Shown: positions 50,002 to 57,999 of the stretch, piece after piece | How positions within the stretch are numbered: the stretch's first letter is position 1 | Layout: the number at the start of each line of letters is the position of its first letter | Assembly (NCBI GenBank): GCA_019912425.1 | Contig: JAIOIU010000162.1 | Coordinates: forward strand, 1-64,000 | Source: Candidatus Methylomirabilis tolerans | Lineage (GTDB): Bacteria; Methylomirabilota; Methylomirabilia; Methylomirabilales; Methylomirabilaceae | Direction: 5' to 3' | DNA: 64,000 nucleotides | Translations under genes and position numbers: made by a program | Notes under the pieces: generated by a model | Database searches by the model: none | Told to the model about the DNA's origin: nothing | What the model saw: only the letters and a program-made list of their open reading frames with translations

Positions 50002-50979
50002 ATGATTGCTGAGACGATTCTCTCCCCTGTAGCTCCTGAACTCGCCTTAGTCGAAGAGCGGCTGCTCCAAGACATCAGCGGCGATGTGGAGTTGATCTCC
50101 GAGATTATCCGGTACGTGCTGAAGAGCGGAGGGAAACGGGTGCGACCTGCGCTGCTGTTACTTTCGGCCAAGCTCTGTGGCTACGGCGGCGGTTCACGCA
50201 ATGTCGATCTGGCGGCGGTGGCCGAGTATATGCACGCGGCTACGCTCATCCATGATGATATTATCGATCGTGCCGATAAGCGCCGCGGGCTGCCGTCGGC
50301 GAATAGCACCTGGGGTTCTCAGATCTCTGTGCTGGCCGGCGACTTCTTGTATGCCAGATCGCTTCAGATGCTGGTGATCGATGGTGACCTGGCTGTCATG
50401 CGAGCCTTTGCCGACGCGACGGTTCGGATGATTGAAGGTCAGGTGCGCGAGGTTCAGATGGCCGGAAACCTCGACCTCACCGATAACGAGTATCTGGGCA
50501 TCATCACATCAAAGACCGCTGCCCTGATCTCCGTCGCTTGCAGGACCGGCGCCCTGATCGCCGGCAGGCCGGCGGCGGAGGTGGCCGCATTAACCGAGTT
50601 CGGCCTGAATCTGGGAATCGGGTTTCAGTTGGTCGATGACGCGCTGGACTTCGTTGCCGAGGAGTACCGGCTGGGTAAGCCTGTGGGGAACGATTTTAAA
50701 GAGGGGAAGATGACGTTTCCAGTGCTCCATGTGATGCGGACAGGCTCGGAGTCCGATCAGGGCAGGATCAGAGAGTTAGCTGCGCAGGAGACCATCGGAG
50801 AGGCCGACATGGCAGAGGTCAAGACGATCGTGGAACGGCATGGCGCCGTTGCGGCCACGATGGATCTTGTTCGCATCTATCTTCAGAAAGCGAAGGTATC
50901 CCTTAGTATCTTTCCTGACTCGGCTGCCAAGCGTTCGCTTACCCTGATGGTTGATTTTGTCGGAGATCGAGACTGGTGA
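50002..50979 (+). CDS. ispB: Trans-polyprenyl diphosphate synthase
   Basis: 325 residues with both Asp-rich motifs: LIHDDIIDRAD (first) and QLVDDALDF (second), and GGKRVRPAL near the N-terminus. It extends farnesyl diphosphate with IPP to a long polyprenyl chain, probably the quinone side chain. The product length cannot be told from sequence alone. GTAGAGGCACGCAC stands before the ATG. Confidence 0.92.
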   Translation: MIAETILSPVAPELALVEERLLQDISGDVELISEIIRYVLKSGGKRVRPALLLLSAKLCGYGGGSRNVDLAAVAEYMHAATLIHDDIIDRADKRRGLPSANSTWGSQISVLAGDFLYARSLQMLVIDGDLAVMRAFADATVRMIEGQVREVQMAGNLDLTDNEYLGIITSKTAALISVACRTGALIAGRPAAEVAALTEFGLNLGIGFQLVDDALDFVAEEYRLGKPVGNDFKEGKMTFPVLHVMRTGSESDQGRIRELAAQETIGEADMAEVKTIVERHGAVAATMDLVRIYLQKAKVSLSIFPDSAAKRSLTLMVDFVGDRDW

Positions 50980-51085
50980 TCGCCGGCCTATTTCCCCTGA
51001 AGGTACTTTTACCGCGCCTTCCTCCTTCCGAGTTGTTCGATGGTATGCAATCATCGTTCTTACTGAACACTGAACACTTACACTT

Positions 51086-52900
51086 ATGAGTATGGCGATC
51101 AACCTGCTTCAGATCCGAAACTTTTCTATCATTGCGCACATCGATCATGGAAAATCGACCCTAGCTGATCGGATTCTGGAGGCTACCGGGGCGCTCGCGC
51201 CCCGTGAGATGGAGGCTCAGGTTCTGGACCGCATGGACCTCGAGCGGGAACGAGGCATTACCATCAAGGCCAAGGCCGTTCGCCTTCACTACAAGCGGCA
51301 GGGCGGACAAGAGCATATTCTGAACCTGATCGATACGCCGGGCCATGTGGACTTTAGCTATGAGGTCTCGCGGAGCCTCTCTGCGTGCGAGGGTGCGTTG
51401 CTCGTGATCGATGCCGTCCAGGGAGTAGAGGCGCAGACGCTCGCCAATGTTCATCTTGCCATGGATCATGACCTGGCCATCATCCCGGTTATTAATAAGA
51501 TCGACCTGCCGAATGCCGATATTGCAAGGGTGAAGGCACAGATCGAGGAAACCCTGGCCATCGATGCCTCTGAGGCGATCCTCTGTAGCGCCAAACAGGG
51601 GATCGGAACTGAAGAGGTGATCGAGGCGATCATCAAGCGGATTCCGCCTCCCCAAGGGTCTCCGCAGGCTCCCCTGAAAGCGCTGATCTTTGATTCTTCA
51701 TTCGACCCGTACCAAGGCGTCATCGTGTATGTCCGGCTGTATGAGGGACAGGTACGCCCGGGGATGCGGATACTCCTGATGTCCACCGGCGTTGCGTTCG
51801 AGGTGTTACAGGTCGGTGTCTTTACCCCTCAGATGCGTCCAGCAGATCTCCTGTCAGCCGGAGAGGTCGGATACATCATTGCCGGGATTAAGGACGTGCG
51901 TCAGACCAGAGTAGGGGATACCATTACTGCCGAAGACAGACCTGCAACCGGGCCCCTACCCGGTTTCAAAGAGGTCCGGCCTATGGTGTTTGCCGGTCTG
52001 TACCCGACCGAGAGCGAACAGTACCTGGAGATGAAGGAGGCGTTGGAGAAGCTCCGCCTTAACGATTTTTCCTTTAGCTTTGAGCCGGAGACCTCGCTCG
52101 CCCTCGGCTTTGGCTTCCGGTGTGGTTTCCTTGGCTTACTCCACATGGAGATCATCCAGGAGCGGCTGGAGCGCGAGTTCGGCCTGACGCTGATTACGAC
52201 CGCTCCGACCGTGGTATACCGAGTGGTCAAGAAGGACGGATCCGTTGTTGAGGTGGACAACCCCAGCGACCTTCCCCTTACGCAGCAGATCGAACGAGTT
52301 GAGGAGCCATACATCAAGGCCTCCATCATGGCGCCTGGCGAGTATATTGGGCCAATCTTTGGGCTCTGTCAGGAGAAGCGTGGGATTCAGCGCGGCATCG
52401 AGTACATGGAAGGCGGTCGAATCCTCATTACCTATGACCTCCCGCTCAACGAGATCGTCATGGATTTCTACGACCGGCTGAAGTCTGCAACCCGTGGTTA
52501 CGCCTCACTGGACTACGAATTCCTTGATTATCGGGAGGGCCACCTGGCAAAGCTTGATATCCTGGTTAACGATGAGCCGGTTGACGCGCTTTCCTGCATC
52601 GTCCCGAAGGAGCAGGCCTATCTGAGGGGCCGGATGCTGGTGGAGCGGATGCGAGAGCTGATTCCCAGGCAACTCTTCGAGGTCGTGATTCAGGCTGCTC
52701 TTGGTGGTAAGGTCATCGCGCGCGAGAGCGTGCGCCCCCTGCGCAAAAACGTAACGGCCAAATGCTATGGTGGAGACATCACCCGCAAGCGAAAGCTGCT
52801 TGAGCGCCAGAAGGAGGGGAAGCGCAGGATGAAGCAGGTTGGGAGAGTCGAGATTCCGCAGGAAGCCTTCATGGCGGTGCTGAAGGTGAAAAGTCCATGA
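51086..52900 (+). CDS. lepA: Elongation factor 4 (LepA)
   Basis: 604 residues, standard length. G1 is [10 protein letters not shown]3 DTPGHVDF and G4 [11 protein letters not shown]-like domains II, III and V and the LepA-specific C-terminal domain ([21 protein letters not shown]) follow. A membrane- and ribosome-associated GTPase that helps back-translocation and initiation under stress. ATG 51092 is an alternative start. It overlaps lepB by ATGA, the conserved lepA-lepB pair. Confidence 0.97.
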   Translation: MSMAINLLQIRNFSIIAHIDHGKSTLADRILEATGALAPREMEAQVLDRMDLERERGITIKAKAVRLHYKRQGGQEHILNLIDTPGHVDFSYEVSRSLSACEGALLVIDAVQGVEAQTLANVHLAMDHDLAIIPVINKIDLPNADIARVKAQIEETLAIDASEAILCSAKQGIGTEEVIEAIIKRIPPPQGSPQAPLKALIFDSSFDPYQGVIVYVRLYEGQVRPGMRILLMSTGVAFEVLQVGVFTPQMRPADLLSAGEVGYIIAGIKDVRQTRVGDTITAEDRPATGPLPGFKEVRPMVFAGLYPTESEQYLEMKEALEKLRLNDFSFSFEPETSLALGFGFRCGFLGLLHMEIIQERLEREFGLTLITTAPTVVYRVVKKDGSVVEVDNPSDLPLTQQIERVEEPYIKASIMAPGEYIGPIFGLCQEKRGIQRGIEYMEGGRILITYDLPLNEIVMDFYDRLKSATRGYASLDYEFLDYREGHLAKLDILVNDEPVDALSCIVPKEQAYLRGRMLVERMRELIPRQLFEVVIQAALGGKVIARESVRPLRKNVTAKCYGGDITRKRKLLERQKEGKRRMKQVGRVEIPQEAFMAVLKVKSP

Positions 52901-53535
52901 GGCGACGGATGACGGATGAGACGATAAAGGAGGGCCGGGAGCAGGTGCCGCCGCCAGGCGCAAAATCGGAAAAGTCGGTTGTTCGCCAGTATGCTGAAGC
53001 CGTCATCATTGCCGTTATCCTGGCGTTGGTGATCAGGAGCTTCGTCATCCAGGCCTTTAAAATCCCATCCGGGTCGATGCTCCAGACACTACAAATCGGT
53101 GACCACATTCTGGTGAATAAGTTCCTGTATTGGTTCACCGGGGTGCAGCAGGGTGACATTATTGTATTTAAGTTCCCCCAGGATGAGGGGAGAGACTTTA
53201 TTAAGCGAGTCGTCGCCCTGCCTGGTGAGAAGGTAGAGGTTCGGGGCAAACAGGTCTACGTTAACGATAACCCTCTTACTGAGCCATACACGGTTCATCT
53301 GGATCCTGTCCTCCTCGATAATCCAGGTTCGTCTCGGGACAACTTCGGTCCGGTCATGGTTCCGCCTGGCCAACTGTTCATGATGGGCGACAACCGGGAC
53401 TACAGTATGGATAGCCGGTTCTGGGGCTTTCTTGACATGAAGAAGATCAAGGGGAAAGCCTTTATTATCTATTGGTCATGGGATCACGAGCGCTTCAGGC
53501 CCCGATGGGATCGCATTGGAATGTTGGTGCGATGA
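52897..53535 (+). CDS. lepB: Signal peptidase I
   Basis: 212 residues. One membrane helix ([17 protein letters not shown]) is followed by box B with the nucleophile Ser in [14 protein letters not shown], the general-base Lys in [12 protein letters not shown], and the signature [11 protein letters not shown]. It removes signal peptides on the outer face of the membrane. It starts within the lepA stop; ATG 52909 is an alternative. Confidence 0.96.
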   Translation: MRRRMTDETIKEGREQVPPPGAKSEKSVVRQYAEAVIIAVILALVIRSFVIQAFKIPSGSMLQTLQIGDHILVNKFLYWFTGVQQGDIIVFKFPQDEGRDFIKRVVALPGEKVEVRGKQVYVNDNPLTEPYTVHLDPVLLDNPGSSRDNFGPVMVPPGQLFMMGDNRDYSMDSRFWGFLDMKKIKGKAFIIYWSWDHERFRPRWDRIGMLVR

Positions 53536-53544
53536 ATACAGTGC

Positions 53545-53653
53545 AAAGTTCCAGGTTCAACGTTCCACGTTCAGAATCCGGAGCACGGAACTTGGAACCC
53601 GGAACGATGAAGCCCAGCTTAGAACCTAAAATCTTGAACCTTGAACCCCTTGG
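53545..53653. repeat. (GTTCNNN)n heptameric repeat at the lepB-hemW junction
   Basis: Units GTTCCAG, GTTCAAC, GTTCCAC, GTTCAGA are followed by complementary units (GGAACTT, GGAACCC, GGAACGA and CTTGAAC, CTTGAAC). The element lies between lepB and the conserved part of hemW. Translated in the hemW frame it reads VQSSRFNVPRSE, nearly the same as the grpE tail from the copy at 56608. Confidence 0.7.
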
Positions 53654-54776
53654 TCTATACATCCATATCCCCTACTGCCTGTCACGCTGTCATTACTGCG
53701 ACTTCAACACCTATCGCGTCGATACTGCTGCCGTGCAGCAGTATCTGGATGGGTTGGCGCAAGAGATAACACTTCGCGCCACCGCTATGGCAATTCGAGA
53801 TCGGCGGATCTGTTCTGTTTTTTTCGGTGGCGGGACACCCTCAATCCTTCAAGCATCACAACTTATCGACGTCCTCGATCACTGCCGAGCCGCCTTCACC
53901 TTCGAGGACGACGTAGAGATCAGCCTCGAGGCCAACCCGGGGACGGTGGACCTTCCGAAGCTTCGTGCACTGTGGGAGGCCGGGGTGACCCGTCTAAGCG
54001 TAGGGGTACAGGCTGTTCAAGACCGACTCCTCCGGCGGATTGGTCGCGTCCATACCGCGTCCGAGGCTGAACAGGCCTTCAGGCTGATGCGTGAGGCCGG
54101 TTTCGATAACATCAACCTGGACTTGATGTTCGGCCTGCCAGGCCAGAGCATGGGTGACTGGGTGGAGACTCTTGACTGGGCCATCGGTGTCGGTCCTGAG
54201 CACATCTCCGCTTACGGGCTGATCCTCGAAGAGGGCACGCCTCTCTATCAGGAGCATCGAGAAGGGGAGATCGGGCTACCCGACGAAGAGACGGAAGCGA
54301 TGATGTACCAGATGGCCGTGGACCGGCTGCGTGATGCCGGCTTCGAGCAGTACGAAATCTCAAACTTTGCGTGCCCAGGCTTTCGTTGTCGCCATAATCT
54401 GGTCTACTGGCAACACCAGGAGTACTTCGGTTTCGGCGCGGGAGCGCACTCATTTCTTGCCGGACGGAGGTTGTATAACGAGTTACTGCCCGCACGCTAC
54501 GTGTGCGCCATTGCCGAGCATGGAACAGCCGTGGCCGGCAGCGAAGAGCTTTCGGCCGAGATGCTGCGGTCCGAGCGCCTGATGTTGGGCCTTCGGCTCC
54601 GGACCGGGTTGGACGTGCAGGTATTCAAGGATATACTCGGCGTTGAAGATCTCTCTGCGTCTGATCGGGTTGCGCGTCTCTTGGACGATGGGTTTCTTTG
54701 TGTGGAGGAGGGACGGGTGCAGATCACGGAGCGTGGGCTCCTGGTGGCCAATGAACTGATTGTCCAACTCCTCTGA
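53607..54776 (+). CDS. hemW: Heme chaperone HemW (radical SAM, HemN-like)
   Basis: 389 residues from ATG 53607. The family homology begins at LGLYIHIPYC; the [4Fe-4S]/SAM motif is YCLSRCHYCDF. GGGTPS, the VSxGVQ-like RLSVGVQAVQD and HLxxYxLxxEEGT-like ISAYGLILEEGTP follow. HemW-type proteins insert heme into respiratory enzymes; they lack the extra residues of true HemN oxidases. The start is uncertain: ATG 53532 (overlapping the lepB stop) gives a 25-residue repeat-encoded extension. Either start leaves some repeat-derived sequence in the N-terminus. Confidence 0.88.
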   Translation: MKPSLEPKILNLEPLGLYIHIPYCLSRCHYCDFNTYRVDTAAVQQYLDGLAQEITLRATAMAIRDRRICSVFFGGGTPSILQASQLIDVLDHCRAAFTFEDDVEISLEANPGTVDLPKLRALWEAGVTRLSVGVQAVQDRLLRRIGRVHTASEAEQAFRLMREAGFDNINLDLMFGLPGQSMGDWVETLDWAIGVGPEHISAYGLILEEGTPLYQEHREGEIGLPDEETEAMMYQMAVDRLRDAGFEQYEISNFACPGFRCRHNLVYWQHQEYFGFGAGAHSFLAGRRLYNELLPARYVCAIAEHGTAVAGSEELSAEMLRSERLMLGLRLRTGLDVQVFKDILGVEDLSASDRVARLLDDGFLCVEEGRVQITERGLLVANELIVQLL

Positions 54777-54819
54777 TTCCAGGGCTGACTCTCCAACTCA
54801 CGACCAACGGCCAATCCGC

Positions 54820-54848
54820 TTGACAATGGTGGTTGTTTTTCTTAGGAT
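54820..54848 (+). promoter_or_regulatory. Sigma-70 promoter of hrcA
   Basis: TTGACA (54820-54825), a 17-base spacer and TAGGAT (54843-54848). Transcription would start near 54855, directly in front of the CIRCE-like palindrome. Confidence 0.65.
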
Positions 54849-54859
54849 TTTTTAGGAAC

Positions 54860-54886
54860 TCGGCATTCTTCGTTGCGGAGTGCTAC
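54860..54886 (+). promoter_or_regulatory. CIRCE-like HrcA operator
   Basis: TCGGCATTC, nine bases, then GAGTGCTAC. Against the CIRCE consensus TTAGCACTC-N9-GAGTGCTAA the right arm matches 8 of 9 and the left arm 6 of 9, with the exact nine-base spacing. It lies just downstream of the promoter's start point, so HrcA bound here would repress its own operon. Confidence 0.65.
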
Positions 54887-54925
54887 GTGTTGAAAGAAGG
54901 GTTAGGAAAAGGAATCGAGGGACTG

Positions 54926-55966
54926 ATGTGGACGCATGAACTTACTCCGAGGGAGCGTGAGATCCTGAGGGTCATTATCCATGACTATATCACCTCCGGG
55001 GAGCCTGTAGGATCCAGAAGTATCGCCAGACGCCATTTAGGACATCTCAGCCCTGCCACCATCCGTAATGTGATGGCGGACTTGGAAGAGGTGGGCTACC
55101 TCTCTCAGCCGCACGCTTCAGCCGGCAGGGTTCCAACCGATTCCGGCTACCGCTTCTATGTTGATAGCCTCATGCAGCGCCCTAAATTGTCGAAGGTAGA
55201 GGAAAGCCGGATCGAGCAAGGGATCCGTCCAAGCCATGGTGAGGCCGAGGAGTTAGTGCAGGGGGTCAGCCGAATCCTCTCCGATCTGTCGCGATATGCT
55301 TCCGTCGTTCTTGCGCCGAAGTTTGCTCAGAACACTTGGCGACGCATGAACTTTGTCCACCTTAATCGGGAACGGATCCTGGTGGTCCTGATGGCTGATT
55401 CCGGGCTTGTGCAGCAGAAGGTGATTGCTATTGATGAGTTGATCGAGCAGCCGGAGTTGGATCGGATTTCCAACTATCTGAACAGTGTATTAGGAGGGGT
55501 GACCCTTCACGAGGTGAGAAAGAGGATCATTTCCCGGATGGCCGAGGAGCGCGATGAGTTCAATCGCCTGATGCGACGCGCGCTGGATCTCAGCACCAAG
55601 ACGCTGGAGGGTGAGGAGGAGCACGTCTATGTCGGAGGGGCGGCTAACATCGCTCACCAGCCGGAGTTCGCCGATATAAAGAAGATGAAGAATATCTTCG
55701 CAGCCTTCGAGGAAAAGTCAAAGTTAGTAAAAATCCTTGATTACTGCCTGACCCAGGAGGGATTAAAGATTATCATCGGCCGCGAGAGTGAGATGAGAGA
55801 GATGCGTGATCTCAGCCTGATCGTCTCCCCGTACAAGAGTGGGGATCATGTTGTCGGCGTGCTCGGAATCGTGGGACCGAAACGGATCGCCTACGACCGG
55901 ATGGCAGCCCTCGTTGATTGTACGGCCAAGCTCGTCAGCAAGCTCCTCACAGAGGCCGATGTGTAG
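54926..55966 (+). CDS. hrcA: Heat-inducible transcription repressor HrcA
   Basis: 346 residues, the usual length. The winged-helix part (ELTPREREILRVIIHDYITSG ends before EPVGSRSIARR; then LSPATIRNVMADLEEVGYL) is followed by the GAF-like domain and the closing VGVLGIVGPKRIAYDRM. HrcA represses chaperone operons at CIRCE operators. ATG 54926 is chosen over longer GTG/TTG starts because it fits family length and keeps the operator in the leader. Confidence 0.95.
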   Translation: MWTHELTPREREILRVIIHDYITSGEPVGSRSIARRHLGHLSPATIRNVMADLEEVGYLSQPHASAGRVPTDSGYRFYVDSLMQRPKLSKVEESRIEQGIRPSHGEAEELVQGVSRILSDLSRYASVVLAPKFAQNTWRRMNFVHLNRERILVVLMADSGLVQQKVIAIDELIEQPELDRISNYLNSVLGGVTLHEVRKRIISRMAEERDEFNRLMRRALDLSTKTLEGEEEHVYVGGAANIAHQPEFADIKKMKNIFAAFEEKSKLVKILDYCLTQEGLKIIIGRESEMREMRDLSLIVSPYKSGDHVVGVLGIVGPKRIAYDRMAALVDCTAKLVSKLLTEADV

Positions 55967-56050
55967 CGTGTTCTCAAGAGCGATGGTGGGCCGTGGAGCC
56001 CGACGGACTACTCTACTGAATCTGTGGATGGATCAATAGGGATCGATTGA

Positions 56051-56695
56051 ATGATGGATCAAGAAAGCGAAGAAGCCAAAGCACCAACAGGCGATAACGT
56101 CCAGGAGGGTTCTGTCGTCACTACGACTGAGTTGGAGTCGACGATCAGCACGCTGCAAGCCGGCATTAAGGAAAGAATTGCCGAGGTGGAATCGCTGAAC
56201 GACCGCCTCCTTCGTCTGCATGCGGAGTTTGAGAATTACAAGAAGCGAGCGGCCCGCGAGCGAGGTGAGTTCGCGAGGTTCGCGAACGAAGGGCTACTTT
56301 TAGAACTGCTGCCTGTCGTAGACAGTCTGGAGCATGCTGTCGCTACGACCAGGCTGGGAATAGACGCTCAAGGTATCGCCGATGGCCTCAATGTCATTCA
56401 TCGACTTTTTCAGGCAACGTTGGAGAAGACCGGGGTAAAGCCCATCGAGGCGTTGGGGCATGAGTTCGATCCGAACTTCCATCAGGCTGTCACTCAGGTA
56501 GAGACGACTGATGGCCGGGACAACATCGTGGTCGAGGAAGTGCGAAAAGGATACCTCCTGGAAGGGCGTTTGCTGCGGCCGGCGATGGTAAAGGTATCGA
56601 AAGCGAGGGTTCAAAGTTCAGGGTTCGAGGTTCCAGGGTCCGAAGCAGGAGGACCTGACACACGAGACGTTGAATCTGGCCCATGTGAGCCATGA
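56051..56695 (+). CDS. grpE: GrpE nucleotide-exchange factor
   Basis: 214 residues. A long N-terminal coiled coil (SLNDRLLRLHAEFENYKKRA) precedes the beta wing with ALGHEFDPNFHQAV and GYLLEGRLLRPAMVKVSK, the standard C-terminus. GrpE releases ADP from DnaK. The family ends about at VSKA; the extra 25-odd residues (VQSSGFEVPGSEAGGP...) are encoded by a heptameric repeat. The stop overlaps dnaJ by ATGA. Confidence 0.95.
   Translation: MMDQESEEAKAPTGDNVQEGSVVTTTELESTISTLQAGIKERIAEVESLNDRLLRLHAEFENYKKRAARERGEFARFANEGLLLELLPVVDSLEHAVATTRLGIDAQGIADGLNVIHRLFQATLEKTGVKPIEALGHEFDPNFHQAVTQVETTDGRDNIVVEEVRKGYLLEGRLLRPAMVKVSKARVQSSGFEVPGSEAGGPDTRDVESGPCEP
56608..56645. repeat. (GTTCNNN)n repeat inside the grpE 3' end
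   Basis: Units GTTCAAA, GTTCAGG, GTTCGAG, GTTCCAG lie in the last part of grpE and are translated (VQSSGFEVPGSE). The amino-acid text matches the repeat-encoded leader upstream of hemW (VQSSRFNVPRSE), showing that both are copies of one element read in the same phase. Confidence 0.7.
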
Positions 56696-57783
56696 GCAAG
56701 CGCGACTACTACCAGGTGCTTGGGGTCGATCGGGAAGCTTCTCCCGATGAGGTTAAGCGAGCCTACCGTCGGCTGGCCCATAAGTATCACCCGGACAAGA
56801 ATGCTGGTGATAAGGCGTCGGAAGAGCAGTTCAAGGAGGCTACGGAGGCCTATGAGACCCTGAACAATCCCGAGAAGCGGGCGGCCTATGACCGGTTCGG
56901 GGTTACCGGAGAAAGGGCGGGTTTCGGGGGATTTGGTGAGGCCGGGTTTGGATCTGTCTTTGAGGATCTCTTTGAGGGGTTCTTCGGAGGGTCGACTCGG
57001 CGGGCTGCCTCCCGTGGCGCCGATCTTCGCTACAACCTTGAGATCAGTCTTGAGGAAGCGATTCTTGGGGTAGAGAAAGAGATTATCATCCCCAGGCTGG
57101 AACCATGTGACGTCTGTAAGGGGAGTGGAGCGAAGCCCGGGACATCCCCGACTGCCTGTCGTTCCTGCCGCGGCAGCGGCCAGGTCCGATACTCGCAAGG
57201 CTTTCTTACGATTAGCCAAACCTGCTCGGCCTGTCGAGGCGAGGGGCGCGTCATTGAGCAGCGATGCCGCGACTGTCGAGGATCGGGACGGTCTCGGTCC
57301 GATCGGTCCTTGACGGTGAAGATTCCTGCCGGCGTGGAAACGGGGATGCGCTTGAAGCTCCAAGGCGAGGGCGAGGCCGGTCCCCATTGGGGGGAGCGGG
57401 GCGATCTGTATGTCGTTATCACCGTAAAGGAGCACCCGCTTTTCTCACGTCACGGCGACGATCTCTGCTGTGAGGTCCCCGTCAGCTTTGTCCAGGCAAT
57501 CTTGGGGGCCGAGTTGGAAATCCCGAGCTTTTTCGGGATGACGAAGCTCAGGATCCCCACTGGGACTCAGCCCGGCGCCGAGTTCCGCATTCGTGGTAAG
57601 GGTGTACCGCGCTTGCGTGGTCATGATCAAGGAGATTTGGTGGTCAGGATCGTGATCGAGATACCCAAGCGGCTGACCACGAAGCAGCGCGAGTTGCTGG
57701 AAGCATACGCTGCCCTGGAAGATGGCGATGGAAGTCCGCTGACCCAGAGCTTCTTTGAGAAGGTGAAGAGCCTTTTCGGTTGA
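56692..57783 (+). CDS. dnaJ: Chaperone protein DnaJ
   Basis: 363 residues. The J domain has the HPD triad (HKYHPDKN), a short Gly/Phe-rich linker (FGGFGEAGFGSVF), the zinc domain with four CxxCxGxG-like repeats (CDVCKGSG, CRSCRGSG, CSACRGEG, CRDCRGSG) and the two C-terminal substrate domains. It delivers substrates to DnaK and stimulates its ATPase. dnaK itself is absent here, although it normally lies between grpE and dnaJ. Confidence 0.97.
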   Translation: MSKRDYYQVLGVDREASPDEVKRAYRRLAHKYHPDKNAGDKASEEQFKEATEAYETLNNPEKRAAYDRFGVTGERAGFGGFGEAGFGSVFEDLFEGFFGGSTRRAASRGADLRYNLEISLEEAILGVEKEIIIPRLEPCDVCKGSGAKPGTSPTACRSCRGSGQVRYSQGFLTISQTCSACRGEGRVIEQRCRDCRGSGRSRSDRSLTVKIPAGVETGMRLKLQGEGEAGPHWGERGDLYVVITVKEHPLFSRHGDDLCCEVPVSFVQAILGAELEIPSFFGMTKLRIPTGTQPGAEFRIRGKGVPRLRGHDQGDLVVRIVIEIPKRLTTKQRELLEAYAALEDGDGSPLTQSFFEKVKSLFG

Positions 57784-57850
57784 TCTGCCCTGCTGCATGC
57801 TGCTCTCCGATTCCACATCCTGCGATTGATGCCAGGCAGAGGTAGAGAAG

Positions 57851-57990
57851 CTGTCAGCTTTCAGCGGTCAGCTCTCAGCACCAGGCATAAGAGGCTGAAG
57901 GTAGATAGACTGAAGGTTTTGAGGATTCTTCAGCCTTCAGTCTAAACATCTGCTTTTAGTGCTGACCGCTGACGGCTATTTACTCAAGGT
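57851..57990 (+). repeat. Composite heptameric repeat with 10-bp hairpin, copy G
   Basis: AGACTGAAGG (57907-57916) pairs perfectly with CCTTCAGTCT (57934-57943). Heptamers on both sides (AGCTGTC, AGCTTTC, AGCGGTC, AGCTCTC; GCTGACC, GCTGACG) and a GGCTATTTACTC tail lead to the polA start. It is the clearest example of the hairpin block. Confidence 0.7.
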
Positions 57991-57999
57991 AGCTAGCCA

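Noticed and set aside
57851-57990. Regular short repeats as a possible CRISPR array
   Set aside because: The unit is 7 bases with no long identical repeats and no uniform spacers; it belongs to the heptameric family. No CRISPR array or cas gene is seen anywhere in the window.
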